From the IMG/VR virus record IMGVR_UViG_3300021405_000029, positions 1 through 39,528 of that record: 39,528 nucleotides of DNA. One strand, given 5' to 3'. The DNA comes from a virus. Numbering within the stretch: position 1 is the stretch's first letter; every line of letters starts with the position of its first letter. The notes below the pieces were generated by a model. It ran no database searches. It worked only from the letters and a program-made list of their open reading frames with translations, and was not told the DNA's origin. The translations under genes and the position numbers were made by a program. Shown here in pieces: positions 30,350 through 37,873 of this stretch.

Positions 30350-30514
30350 TCAAGATGTGACTCTATCCCAAATCTTATTAATGATATCTGCTTGCTTTGG
30401 CGAGAAGTGCGTGTGGCATTCCATATCTGAAATAAAAGTTATTTCCCAGTCGGATAAATCTTCTTGTCTATTAAGAATATCCGCCACCATTGTCTCTAAT
30501 TCACTATGATCCAT
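30350..30514 (-). CDS. Small phage protein, 54 aa
   Basis: A 54-residue acidic protein: MDHSELETMVADILNRQ, then DLSDWEITFISDME and SPKQADIINKIWDRV. The layout (a Trp-Glu-x-x-Phe core followed by Ser-x-Lys-Gln and a final Ile-Trp-Asp-Arg-Val) is like small phage proteins I have seen, of unknown role. The ATG overlaps the stop of the DUF3310 gene by eleven bases, and AAGGA is about eleven bases upstream. It is the last gene before the capsid promoter. Confidence 0.6.
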   Translation of the reverse strand: MDHSELETMVADILNRQEDLSDWEITFISDMECHTHFSPKQADIINKIWDRVTS

Positions 30515-30959
30515 TCTTCAAGCGTTCCTTAATTTCGTCTTGGATATACCAAATTGCCTTGCGTAAGTCCTCAATGCTTGCGCCTTTGTGGTCGCAACGC
30601 CAAAGGTACTTTATTGCGTTACCAACATTGAATGAATGGTGACGGGTTATATCTATGCATTCAATACGACGCCCACATTCGCATTTAGCAGGACTATTAT
30701 TATAATGCGGAGGATGGTTAACATTATCTTGGGCTTGCATTTTGTAATGAGGATCTCCTACATATTCTTTTGCTAAAGGTCCGGGTTCACAAGATAAGCC
30801 ATTAATGCTTCTTTGATTGTGAACAATATCGTCCTCTACTGATAAACGGTCACGCGACAATCCCATATCTTCTTCCTTAACTCTGTTTCCACAATTCCCA
30901 CAAAAGTCCTTGGTGAACCATATGGGCACCTTATAATCATTACAAAAAGAACAAGTCAT
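30504..30959 (-). CDS. DUF3310 protein with N-terminal zinc site
   Basis: A 151-residue protein. Residues 1-25 carry two Cys pairs (CSFCNDY, CGNCGNR) that form a likely zinc ribbon. Residues 80-145 match DUF3310: VNHPPHYNN, IECIDITRHHSFNVGNAIKY, then LWRCDHKGAS and EDLRKAIWYIQDEI. A CECGRR insert occurs inside the domain. DUF3310 proteins are common in phages and often annotated loosely as nucleotide kinases, without clear evidence. The chosen Met lies four bases beyond the upstream stop. Confidence 0.85.
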   Translation of the reverse strand: MTCSFCNDYKVPIWFTKDFCGNCGNRVKEEDMGLSRDRLSVEDDIVHNQRSINGLSCEPGPLAKEYVGDPHYKMQAQDNVNHPPHYNNSPAKCECGRRIECIDITRHHSFNVGNAIKYLWRCDHKGASIEDLRKAIWYIQDEIKERLKNGS

Positions 30960-30963
30960 TTCG

Positions 30964-31152
30964 TTACTTTTTCTTATGTAAGCCTTTAAGCGTTTTAGCA
31001 AGGGATGCTTCCTTACGAATGGTGGGGTTTTTACTATGTTCGGCTTTTTCCATCTTCTTAGCGGGGATTTTCTTGCCTTCAGGAACGCCTAACTCACGGT
31101 GTAGTTTTCCGGGATGCTTGATAGCTCCCTTGATCCATTTCTTCTCTGCCAT
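30964..31152 (-). CDS. Small basic phage protein
   Basis: A 62-residue Lys-rich protein: KWIKGAIKHPGKLHRELG, VPEGKKIPAKKMEKA, then a basic tail. I recognise the pattern from short phage proteins of unknown function. It is one of four tiny basic proteins in this genome (see 911, 14666, 31285). AAGGAAG precedes the ATG. Confidence 0.7.
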   Translation of the reverse strand: MAEKKWIKGAIKHPGKLHRELGVPEGKKIPAKKMEKAEHSKNPTIRKEASLAKTLKGLHKKK

Positions 31153-31285
31153 TGTGTTCTTCCTTATTCGCTATTCGCGAATCGCAAATACTATCTTCAT
31201 ACCAACCAGCTCCTATCTTTCCACCACGCAACTCGGGAGGAAGCGTAGGTTTCTGCTTGGGCATTTTAAAACTGCCATTGACCAT
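31094..31285 (-). CDS. Possible small protein, 63 aa
   Basis: A frame that begins at a TAATG junction with the preceding gene. The first part (MPKQKPTLPPELRGGKIGAG) looks protein-like, while the last 20 residues are read from DNA that also encodes the start of the next gene (59-base overlap). No strong ribosome-binding site. Existence uncertain; function unknown. Confidence 0.4.
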   Translation of the reverse strand: MVNGSFKMPKQKPTLPPELRGGKIGAGWYEDSICDSRIANKEEHNGREEMDQGSYQASRKTTP

Positions 31286-31443
31286 TATTTCTTACGAGAT
31301 CCAATCTTGGCATGTGTGCTTTTGATATTCGGACCATCTAGTGGTTTGCCTTTATCTGATGTTGAATGTGGCTTAACAGGACGCATGGGTTCTTCATATG
31401 ATGGTTTTACAGCTTTACTTGGCATAGGGCTTTTCTTTCGCAT
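31285..31443 (-). CDS. Small basic protein, 52 aa
   Basis: A 52-residue Lys/Pro-rich protein (MRKKSPMPSKAVKPSYEEPM, tail HAKIGSRKK), likely unstructured. AAGGAG lies six bases before this Met; the longer reading lies inside the preceding gene and is rejected. Unknown function, possibly DNA- or virion-associated. Confidence 0.65.
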   Translation of the reverse strand: MRKKSPMPSKAVKPSYEEPMRPVKPHSTSDKGKPLDGPNIKSTHAKIGSRKK

Positions 31444-31453
31444 TTTAATCTCC

Positions 31454-31663
31454 TTAGTTAACTTTAACGACCCAGTCGGTGGCTTGTAAATCATCGACAC
31501 TCGGAGTGTAGGTTTGAACGTTCGGTTCAACCGTCTTCCCTGTAGATGCTATCAACCAAATGTAACTTTGATTTGATAATACCGTAGCATAATATCCAGA
31601 CCACGCAGGGCGAATCAATTTCTTTCCCAATAGCATATTATTTAATGCATCTGAAAATATCAT
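31454..31663 (-). CDS. DUF2829 protein, Tad2-like (possible anti-Thoeris)
   Basis: A 69-residue protein matching DUF2829: FSDALNNMLLGKKLIRPAW at the start, a central aromatic/hydrophobic strand (YIWLIAS), and the C-terminal TPSVDDLQATDWVV typical of the family. Some DUF2829 members (Tad2) block Thoeris defence by sequestering its cyclic ADP-ribose-type signal. At 69 residues it is near the short end for the family. Its start overlaps the portal stop (ATGA) with GAGGG upstream, so it would be co-expressed with the packaging genes. Family membership is fairly clear; the anti-defence role is inference. Confidence 0.7.
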   Translation of the reverse strand: MIFSDALNNMLLGKKLIRPAWSGYYATVLSNQSYIWLIASTGKTVEPNVQTYTPSVDDLQATDWVVKVN

Positions 31664-33819
31664 TGTGCCCTCGCTCTTTCAGCTCTGTCTTCTTTAGAAG
31701 AATGAATGTTGTGATGAACTTCAATGGCCTCTTTGAAGTGCCTGTGCGTCATATCGTGTTTCTTCATGGCCAAGTCTACTTGTCTTGAGAATCGTTCCGC
31801 CTCGGCCTTTATTCTTTGCGTTAAGCTATTCTCTTTAGCGATAGCCATATCCGATAATACTTTCAATTGATCCTGCTTTAATTTCTGCATATCAATTTGC
31901 AACTGGCCTTGATGCATTTGCCCTTTCATTTGGGTTTCTTGTTGCTTTTGTTGAAGCTTCGCCATCTCAATTTGGTTCTTAACGACTTGAGGATTGTTCT
32001 GCATTTCTTGTTGTTGCTGTTGTTGCATCATTGCCTTTTGCTTAGCCAACTCTTGCTGCCAGTCTTCGACCATCATCTTCAATTGATCGATACCGCGTAT
32101 TTCGATGTTATCAAGCAATACGCTTAAGCCCTTCTCGTTCATGAACTGCGCGAACAATGGTGATGCTTGTTGTAATGCAATCAACTGCTGTAATGCGCGA
32201 GACTTTTGAATTTGGAAGGAAACACCGGCTTCAACGCGAACGTTAAGTACATTCGTGTCGTAGAACATATCAACGCCTTTGTCCTGATTAATTTTCACGT
32301 AATCAGCTTTACCATCAATTCCCATAACAGGAATGGTTCGAGGCGTTTTGTAATACTTCGGAATGAGATCGACGATTATTTCAGCAACTCTTTGCAAGCC
32401 TTGTAAAAAGCCCACGATGTAAGGCATAGCAGCGGAATTAGATTGAGTTGCGGCCTCCACAATTGCCACGCCACTAAGCTGATTGTCATTAATCCCGAGA
32501 GAAGCATCGTAGCTTCCCAAAATGTTCTGTATGAGGGAATCGGTAGATGCAAAAGTCTGCACAACTTCAGGAGGAGTCGGTACACGCTGTATTTCCCTTA
32601 TTGGATTCGGTATTGGTTTGTCGGGGTCTTGTTCAAAGAACGCATTAAACACCATGTTAGATGGCTTCTGCATATCCTTATAGGAATTGAGCCAGTCCAT
32701 TTCTTTTGGCAACGCTTCTTTAGCGACAAGGAATTTGTGCTGGACGATATTTTCCATTTCGTTAGCAAGCGTGATACCTGAGAAGTTCTTAAGTTTTTGT
32801 GCGCCTTTAGCATGGTAAACATAAGGACGTGTGAACTGCTGAACGGCACCCGATGTTTTCGGGTTCTTTAACATGATGGAATTACCATCGAAGAACACTA
32901 GCGGGAAGAAGGTGAAATCAGTTTCAACATACTCAATAACCTCTGTTTCAATACAACGATAACGACATACCGTTTCAAGGTTCGTCCATCGCATTTTACC
33001 TTTCGTAGCAGGAGGCATATCAATACGACCTGAACGATCCCACTCTTCAAGCAGCGCTTCATATTCTTTTACCGTCATGACTTGGTTATTCACCAATTGA
33101 ACGATCTTAACTTCACGCTTTTTCTTCTCGTAGTAGTCGGCAACAATTAGAATCTTTTCATTACCGTTTAGATATGACCAATTGAACCCACCAAATGAAC
33201 GGTTAAAGCTAACCTTATCAACGCGAATCTTTGGGTTTTCTTCTTTGAATGTTTCTAGTTCTCTAGGGAACAATTCAAATTGATATCTCCCGTCACCTTT
33301 ATGTGAATAGCGTGCTAATTGATCCCATCCGCATAAGGTTGGATCAAATACCCTGTCCCAGTTTATGACTTGATTAAAAGCATTCGGACCGATGGGAGCT
33401 GCGTAATCCGTCCAGAGTTTAGCGGCTGAAAAACCTCCGCTATAAATATCTTTCATGATTTCCCATCTACTGTGATGGTTCTTGTTGTCGCGCAATAGAT
33501 GACGAACATGCGCCTCTACAACGTGAACGGTAGTAGGATCGGCTTGATCTTCGTCTTCCGCTCCAACCGAAATAGAAGGTTCCTGCTTTGAGAATTCACC
33601 CATTAAACGCGATATGTAAGCCTCGGTCACATTGAACTCTATTTGAGGTTTAGATAGCTGCGTTAGGAGAGTTATATCGTCTTGGGTAAGAGAGGTTTCA
33701 AAGATGAAACGTCGGAATTCATGATAGCGCTCATAGTTAGGCTTAAAAGCCTCGTAAGAATTCTTTACATTCTTTTTGATGCGCTCAAGTTGGTCTTGAT
33801 GAGTTTTAGCCACTTCCAT
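31660..33819 (-). CDS. Portal protein (P22-like)
   Basis: A 719-residue protein, near the length of P22 gp1 (725 aa). Residues 30-100 carry the family pattern (FRRFIF, LSKPQIEFNVTEAYISRLMG, EFSKQEPSISV). The middle holds the stem and wing regions, and residues 600-719 form a long Gln/Lys/Met-rich helical region (QQQQQEMQNNPQVVKNQIEM...) comparable with the P22 barrel. The portal is the dodecameric channel for DNA entry and exit and the base for tail assembly. It starts 14 bases inside the end of the terminase gene with AAGGA upstream. Confidence 0.9.
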   Translation of the reverse strand: MEVAKTHQDQLERIKKNVKNSYEAFKPNYERYHEFRRFIFETSLTQDDITLLTQLSKPQIEFNVTEAYISRLMGEFSKQEPSISVGAEDEDQADPTTVHVVEAHVRHLLRDNKNHHSRWEIMKDIYSGGFSAAKLWTDYAAPIGPNAFNQVINWDRVFDPTLCGWDQLARYSHKGDGRYQFELFPRELETFKEENPKIRVDKVSFNRSFGGFNWSYLNGNEKILIVADYYEKKKREVKIVQLVNNQVMTVKEYEALLEEWDRSGRIDMPPATKGKMRWTNLETVCRYRCIETEVIEYVETDFTFFPLVFFDGNSIMLKNPKTSGAVQQFTRPYVYHAKGAQKLKNFSGITLANEMENIVQHKFLVAKEALPKEMDWLNSYKDMQKPSNMVFNAFFEQDPDKPIPNPIREIQRVPTPPEVVQTFASTDSLIQNILGSYDASLGINDNQLSGVAIVEAATQSNSAAMPYIVGFLQGLQRVAEIIVDLIPKYYKTPRTIPVMGIDGKADYVKINQDKGVDMFYDTNVLNVRVEAGVSFQIQKSRALQQLIALQQASPLFAQFMNEKGLSVLLDNIEIRGIDQLKMMVEDWQQELAKQKAMMQQQQQQEMQNNPQVVKNQIEMAKLQQKQQETQMKGQMHQGQLQIDMQKLKQDQLKVLSDMAIAKENSLTQRIKAEAERFSRQVDLAMKKHDMTHRHFKEAIEVHHNIHSSKEDRAERARAQ

Positions 33820-35341
33820 GTGCTTTCCTTCTTAAGTAGTCTACATGCTGCTGTCCTTGCATCATGCTGGAGGCCAATTGATTATAGTCTACCTTTGTCG
33901 CCACTTGGTGAACTATTATTTTATCAATGAAAGCCGCATTAACCGCATCGTAACAGGTATCCGCTATATCATCGAACTTGTGCGTATTGTTTGCCGTGAT
34001 ATCTGTCATATGGTCTAAACACATTTTCGTATGTTTTGCAAGCAATGGCAATGAAACTTGTTTAGCAGCGATATATTGCTGCATGTCAATGAAACGTTGG
34101 GTCTTAGAACCTGACTTAACGGTTCTGTCTATGCCGATTACCTTAAGCCCTTGAGTGTTTTTCAGTACGGAGACTAGGGTTACCCCTGTAGATTTCTTTT
34201 CTATTATTGCGCATTGTGGTTTAACCGTGAACGACATGCAGCTTGACCAGAAATCCAAGAACTCTCCTTCTAGGTCTTTAGGTTCGATTTGAAGCTGGCG
34301 GCAATCCAACCAATGCAACGCATAAAGGTTATCGACCTTGACATTCTTGTGCTTTATTTCGTATAGACCCCAGAATGAGAACACTGTCTTGTCGTTCCAT
34401 TCCTTCTCAGTTTCGGAAGTATCAACGGTAATGAATGTCGCAAGGATATCGGGGAACTTTTCAAGTAAGGGGAAATACTCATCCTTGTAGAGACCACCAC
34501 CTGCAGGTATTGGGTCTTGCTGGTATTGTGATGCGAAAACGTAAGGCTTGAACTGCTTCATCTTAATAAGCGTTTCACGCGGCATCACTTCTGGATAGCG
34601 AGCGTTGCCCGCATCATCCAAAGCCTTAATATTTACGTGGTTCCACTTATTACCGTCTTCACCATTTAAGAGGTAAGTGAATAAATCGTCTTGGTGGAGC
34701 CTTTGCCCAATAACAACGATGGGGACACTGTGACCACGACAACGTGGGGCAATTGTTTCGATGAAATTTCTTTTGACCTTTTCTCGGATAACGTCACTAT
34801 GTATTTCGTCTGGTTTATGGATATCGTCAACAAAAACACCTCCTGAGTAACGATCCAAACCAGGTAAACCAGCATCACGACCTGTAACCGGACCAGAAGA
34901 GCCGAAAGCAGCGACAGCACCACCGTTGATGGTCTTAAAGAAATCCTTCGCAGAGCTTTCACGGTTGATCTCAACATTAAATAATTTCCTGTATATGGGT
35001 AACATCATCGTTTGTTTAATGGTGTGAGTATGACTTGACGCTAGTTCATGGGCAAAAGAAATGTAGAGTTCATTGCTATCGGGATACCACGCTTTCGCCC
35101 AGCAAATGAAGTTCTTAATCAATTCGCTTTTAGACCAACCGGGAGGACAATTAATAAGAAGATGCGTAACGCGCCCAAAGAAAACATCTTCAAGCGCACG
35201 ACATATTTCAAGAAAGTGCGACTCATTAGAAACGGGATTGCTAATGATAAAGTCGCGCCCCGTTCTCTCCTTAAATATGAAGCGATTGAAAAGAAAGAAA
35301 TCAGACAGCAAATCAACCCGGAGTTGATGTAGATCGTCCAT
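33806..35341 (-). CDS. terL: Terminase large subunit
   Basis: A 511-residue packaging motor. The ATPase half has a Walker A-like NCPPGWSKSE (residues 64-73) and Walker B VFVDD (169-173). The nuclease half has the strand ATFITVDTSETEK (Asp307) and Asp residues in HKFDDIADTCYDAV (family RuvC-like nuclease). The type fits P22/Terminase_6-like headful packaging. An upstream ATG gives two more residues but lies only three bases from AAGGG; the start used has proper spacing. It overlaps terS by 29 bases. Confidence 0.92.
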   Translation of the reverse strand: MDDLHQLRVDLLSDFFLFNRFIFKERTGRDFIISNPVSNESHFLEICRALEDVFFGRVTHLLINCPPGWSKSELIKNFICWAKAWYPDSNELYISFAHELASSHTHTIKQTMMLPIYRKLFNVEINRESSAKDFFKTINGGAVAAFGSSGPVTGRDAGLPGLDRYSGGVFVDDIHKPDEIHSDVIREKVKRNFIETIAPRCRGHSVPIVVIGQRLHQDDLFTYLLNGEDGNKWNHVNIKALDDAGNARYPEVMPRETLIKMKQFKPYVFASQYQQDPIPAGGGLYKDEYFPLLEKFPDILATFITVDTSETEKEWNDKTVFSFWGLYEIKHKNVKVDNLYALHWLDCRQLQIEPKDLEGEFLDFWSSCMSFTVKPQCAIIEKKSTGVTLVSVLKNTQGLKVIGIDRTVKSGSKTQRFIDMQQYIAAKQVSLPLLAKHTKMCLDHMTDITANNTHKFDDIADTCYDAVNAAFIDKIIVHQVATKVDYNQLASSMMQGQQHVDYLRRKAHGSG

Positions 35342-35780
35342 GATCATCGCCCTTTAATTTAGTAACCTCTGAGCGTGCTTTCTCTAAAGATGAATCGACA
35401 CTATCATCTTTAACATCATTGTTAACCCGACCATATTCAGAAGGATGCCTACGTTCTAATTTCCAAGCAGCAGCCTGCCAATGTACATCTGCCGCGTTAT
35501 CAATCTTCTCAAGCCATTTCAATGCAGCATAAGATTCAACGCGTTTTACATCGCAATAAAACTCGTAATAAATTCTATCAGGATGAAATTCAATTTGTTC
35601 TTCGAATAGATGAGCAAGAGGTTCTCCCTTCTTCATCCAATCACGGAATGTTTGATAGGCAATACCTGCATATCCGCAGGCAAGTGTATAGGTAGCGCCT
35701 TTAGCAAGCGCTGTCAGTATTTTCTCTTTCACGCCCGGCTTTTGAAGCTTAAGCGGTTGTCCCTTTGTTGTTTCTTCCAT
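35313..35780 (-). CDS. terS: Terminase small subunit
   Basis: A 155-residue protein with an N-terminal helix-turn-helix (KEKILTALAKGATYTLACGY, AGIAYQTFRDWMKKGEP), a central helical part (VESYAALKWLEKIDNAADVH) and a charged C-terminal tail, the usual layout of small terminases that bind the pac site and hand DNA to TerL. It lies directly before terL and starts 32 bases inside the end of the methyltransferase gene, with AGGAAG six bases upstream. Confidence 0.8.
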   Translation of the reverse strand: MEETTKGQPLKLQKPGVKEKILTALAKGATYTLACGYAGIAYQTFRDWMKKGEPLAHLFEEQIEFHPDRIYYEFYCDVKRVESYAALKWLEKIDNAADVHWQAAAWKLERRHPSEYGRVNNDVKDDSVDSSLEKARSEVTKLKGDDHGRSTSTPG

Positions 35781-37026
35781 TGGCTACTTCCTCAAACGAT
35801 AATCCATTCGTTTCGAGTACGGCTTTCTCACCGGTGAAATCCTGCCACCGCTTAATAATAACTTCGCAATAGAGCGGTGATATCTCCATCATAAGGCATT
35901 TTCGATTATGTTTCTCGCACGCAATCATTGTCGTGCCTGAACCACCGAATGGATCATAAACATAATCGCCGGGCTTGCTGTTGTTTTGTATAGGGCGCGC
36001 CATGCACTCTATTGGTTTTTGGGTGCTATGCCCCCATGTCTTCTCTGCAGCTCCACCAAAGGCATTATTGTTTAGTATATCCCACGCAGTTGATTGATCC
36101 CTTGCGCCTTGCCAATTGTGCTTTTGACCCTTTCTAACCGCATACCAGCATGGTTCGTGCTTCCAATGATAATCGCCACGGCTTAGCGCAAAGTGCTGCT
36201 TAACCCATATGATTTGGGAAGCTAGCTCGAAACCACAGTTTTGAAGATGTGCGCCAACATCGCCAGCAAACAAGCCAGCGTGCCAAACATAGCAAACGTC
36301 GCCAGGAAAAAGAGAATATGCATCTGTCCAATCCACGCGATCATCATTTTCAACTTTTCCTTTAGAACGCTCACCCACGCCGAGGTTTGCTTCATCACGC
36401 CATTCAGCATCGTATTTCACTCCATAGGGTGGATCGGTAACCATTAAGTTTGGCTTAAACTCTTTGCACAATTCTTGAACATCTAGCGGATTAGTTGAGT
36501 CACCACACCGCAAACGATGCCCACCCAAAATCCAATTGTCGCCGCGTACAATGACAGGGTAATGATCCACTGTGGGAATAGCGTCATCATCTTTTAAGCC
36601 TTCATTGATTACTTCAGGATTGATTAACGCTTCGATTTCCTTGTCTTCGAAACCTGTCTTAGATACATCAAACCCGGCGTCTTTCAATTCCTGTAATTCT
36701 ATTTTCAATAACGTGTGATCCCATCCTGCGTTCAACGCAATCTTATTATGAGCTAGCACATAAGCCTTCTGCTGCTCGCGTGTAAGGTGACCCAATTGAA
36801 TAGTCGGAACTTCTGAGTAGCCGAGGAGTTTAGCGGCCTCAAGGCGTCCGTGACCCGCAATGACTCCGTTTAGCATATCGATTGCTATCGGATCATTAAA
36901 ACCGAACTCTTTCATGCTCGATGCAATTTGCGCTATTTGCTCGTCCGTGTGAGTGCGAGAGTTATTAATGTAAGGAATTAATTTCTCAATTGGAATATTG
37001 AGGATTTTTAAAATAGGTAATTTCAC
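35749..37026 (-). CDS. ParB-domain DNA methyltransferase
   Basis: A 425-residue fusion. Residues 10-100 are a ParB/Srx nuclease-like domain (IEKLIPYINNSRTHTDEQ, with GHGR at 58-61). Residues 165-405 are a beta-class adenine/cytosine-N4 methyltransferase with catalytic DPPYG (198-202) placed before the SAM site DPFGGSGTT (358-366). Such fusions often sit beside terS in temperate phages and probably protect phage DNA from restriction or mark packaging sites. No endonuclease partner is present. The GTG start has AAGGA eight bases upstream; a TTG start 39 bases earlier has none. Confidence 0.88.
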   Translation of the reverse strand: MKLPILKILNIPIEKLIPYINNSRTHTDEQIAQIASSMKEFGFNDPIAIDMLNGVIAGHGRLEAAKLLGYSEVPTIQLGHLTREQQKAYVLAHNKIALNAGWDHTLLKIELQELKDAGFDVSKTGFEDKEIEALINPEVINEGLKDDDAIPTVDHYPVIVRGDNWILGGHRLRCGDSTNPLDVQELCKEFKPNLMVTDPPYGVKYDAEWRDEANLGVGERSKGKVENDDRVDWTDAYSLFPGDVCYVWHAGLFAGDVGAHLQNCGFELASQIIWVKQHFALSRGDYHWKHEPCWYAVRKGQKHNWQGARDQSTAWDILNNNAFGGAAEKTWGHSTQKPIECMARPIQNNSKPGDYVYDPFGGSGTTMIACEKHNRKCLMMEISPLYCEVIIKRWQDFTGEKAVLETNGLSFEEVANGRNNKGTTA

Positions 37027-37119
37027 GGTAAATATCCTTTTTCCGCTTCTTACGTTTTTTGACAACAGGAAACATTTGCCCGTAATCAGACGTAGCTAAT
37101 GTGCCATCAAAGTAAAATA

Positions 37120-37138
37120 CTTTCGCGTCCTGCGAAAG
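37120..37138 (-). promoter_or_regulatory. Strong hairpin before methyltransferase gene
   Basis: CTTTCGC (37120-37126) and GCGAAAG (37132-37138) form a perfect seven-pair stem with loop GTCCT. It lies about nine bases after the stop of the 24-aa peptide and about 95 bases before the methyltransferase start. On the minus strand TATTTTAC follows, so it could attenuate transcription or shape translation. Confidence 0.45.
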
Positions 37139-37146
37139 AAAAACGA

Positions 37147-37221
37147 TTACTTCTTTTTCTTTGGCTTTGCCATCATGTGCTTTGCGCATTTGCCTTTTTT
37201 GCATTCTTTGCATTCTTTCAT
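37147..37221 (-). CDS. 24-aa Cys/Lys-rich peptide
   Basis: A very short frame with the best ribosome-binding site in this region (AAGGAG, six bases before ATG). It encodes MKECKECKKGKCAKHMMA and a Pro-Lys tail: three Cys and a His that could bind one metal ion, followed by a basic end. It lies between the 69-aa gene and the methyltransferase. The start and spacing make translation likely. Role unknown; it may also be a leader peptide for the downstream hairpin. Confidence 0.55.
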   Translation of the reverse strand: MKECKECKKGKCAKHMMAKPKKKK

Positions 37222-37231
37222 GACTTGCTCC

Positions 37232-37441
37232 TTAATAACGGTTATGAGGCACGAACAACATGCGCTCGATAAGGGTGACACATTCTGGGTGAAGTTTATC
37301 CAGACCTTCTTTGAATTTCCAAAGCAAATCTAGAGCGGTTTTCATATCTTCTTTTTGGTCTCGCGCCCATCTTTCATCGGGTTTTGGGGCGCAGCATTGG
37401 AGAGCTTCATTAACGTTATTCGAGCGTAGTTGACCTAGCAT
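37232..37441 (-). CDS. Hypothetical protein, 69 aa, first of packaging operon
   Basis: A 69-residue protein with Cys and Trp (EALQCCAPKPDERWARDQ) and a helical second half (MKTALDLLWKFKEGL). AAGGA lies five bases before this Met. The longer reading from 37477 would begin at or before the predicted transcript start, which rules it out. It is the first gene after the strongest promoter of the genome. No family recognised. Confidence 0.65.
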   Translation of the reverse strand: MLGQLRSNNVNEALQCCAPKPDERWARDQKEDMKTALDLLWKFKEGLDKLHPECVTLIERMLFVPHNRY

Positions 37442-37479
37442 ACTAATCCTTAAGTGAGTTGTTCCATTCTTGCTCATTA

Positions 37480-37507
37480 ATTATACACAGCATTAATCTT
37501 AGGTCAA
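37480..37507 (-). promoter_or_regulatory. Strong leftward packaging-operon promoter
   Basis: On the minus strand TTGACC (37502-37507) and a perfect TATAAT (37480-37485) with 16-base spacing. Transcription would start near 37473 and run through the methyltransferase, terminase and portal genes. A palindrome TATCC-TCA-GGATA (37517-37529) lies just upstream of the -35 box. Confidence 0.75.
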
Positions 37508-37560
37508 CCTTTTTTTTATCCTCAGGATAATACTCTGAGCACACTACGCGCACATTGGAT

Positions 37561-37589
37561 TTTACTCGGTGTGCTTACAGTGTTACTAT
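37561..37589 (+). promoter_or_regulatory. Rightward promoter overlapping operator
   Basis: TTTACT (37561-37566) and TACTAT (37584-37589) with 17-base spacing, in front of the small rightward operon. The promoter core is covered by the inverted repeat at 37569-37597, so binding there would block it. Confidence 0.5.
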
Positions 37590-37597
37590 AAGCACAC
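37569..37597. promoter_or_regulatory. Inverted-repeat operator
   Basis: GTGTGCTTA (37569-37577) and TAAGCACAC (37589-37597) are perfect inverted arms around an 11-base spacer, with a nested CAGTGT/ACACTG pair. A half-site AGCACAC recurs at 37538-37544. It lies between the two divergent promoters. A likely binder is the ribbon-helix-helix protein of the operon it precedes. Confidence 0.65.
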
Positions 37598-37621
37598 TGA
37601 ACAACTGACTAGGAGTTTCAG

Positions 37622-37864
37622 ATGATATTTAGCGAACACCAATTAAAACTTACATACAATTTCATCTCTCAAGCGGACGAAACCAATATCCAAGCGGTTC
37701 TTGCAGGGATTAAAACCGACCAATTAAAGAAGCTTCTTAAAACCGTAGAACGGTATATCAGAAACCGAGATCCCTTATCTGAATGCCTTTGTTCTATGTG
37801 TCATCGTCATGCTGTGAATGTGGAGGATGGCATTGAAGTTTGTGATTCATGTCTAGCAGAATAA
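37622..37864 (+). CDS. Small zinc-ribbon-type protein
   Basis: An 80-residue protein. The N-terminal two thirds are helical (LTYNFISQADETNIQAVLAG; LKKLLKTVERYI), and the C-terminus has two Cys pairs (CLCSMCHRH and EVCDSCLAE) forming a probable zinc ribbon. AGGAG lies six bases before the ATG. First gene of the rightward operon controlled by the inverted-repeat operator. Function unknown. Confidence 0.7.
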   Translation: MIFSEHQLKLTYNFISQADETNIQAVLAGIKTDQLKKLLKTVERYIRNRDPLSECLCSMCHRHAVNVEDGIEVCDSCLAE

Positions 37865-37873
37865 GGATAGAGA

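Noticed and set aside
36986-37213. 75-aa frame overlapping the 24-aa peptide and the methyltransferase start
   Set aside because: Its start lacks proper Shine-Dalgarno spacing, its first part is the peptide gene read in another frame, and it overlaps the methyltransferase by 41 bases. A shorter version from an internal Met (29 aa) cannot be excluded.
37442-37477. Longer start for the 69-aa first gene of the packaging operon
   Set aside because: That ATG lies at or upstream of the transcript start predicted from the perfect TATAAT, while the internal Met has AAGGA at ideal spacing.
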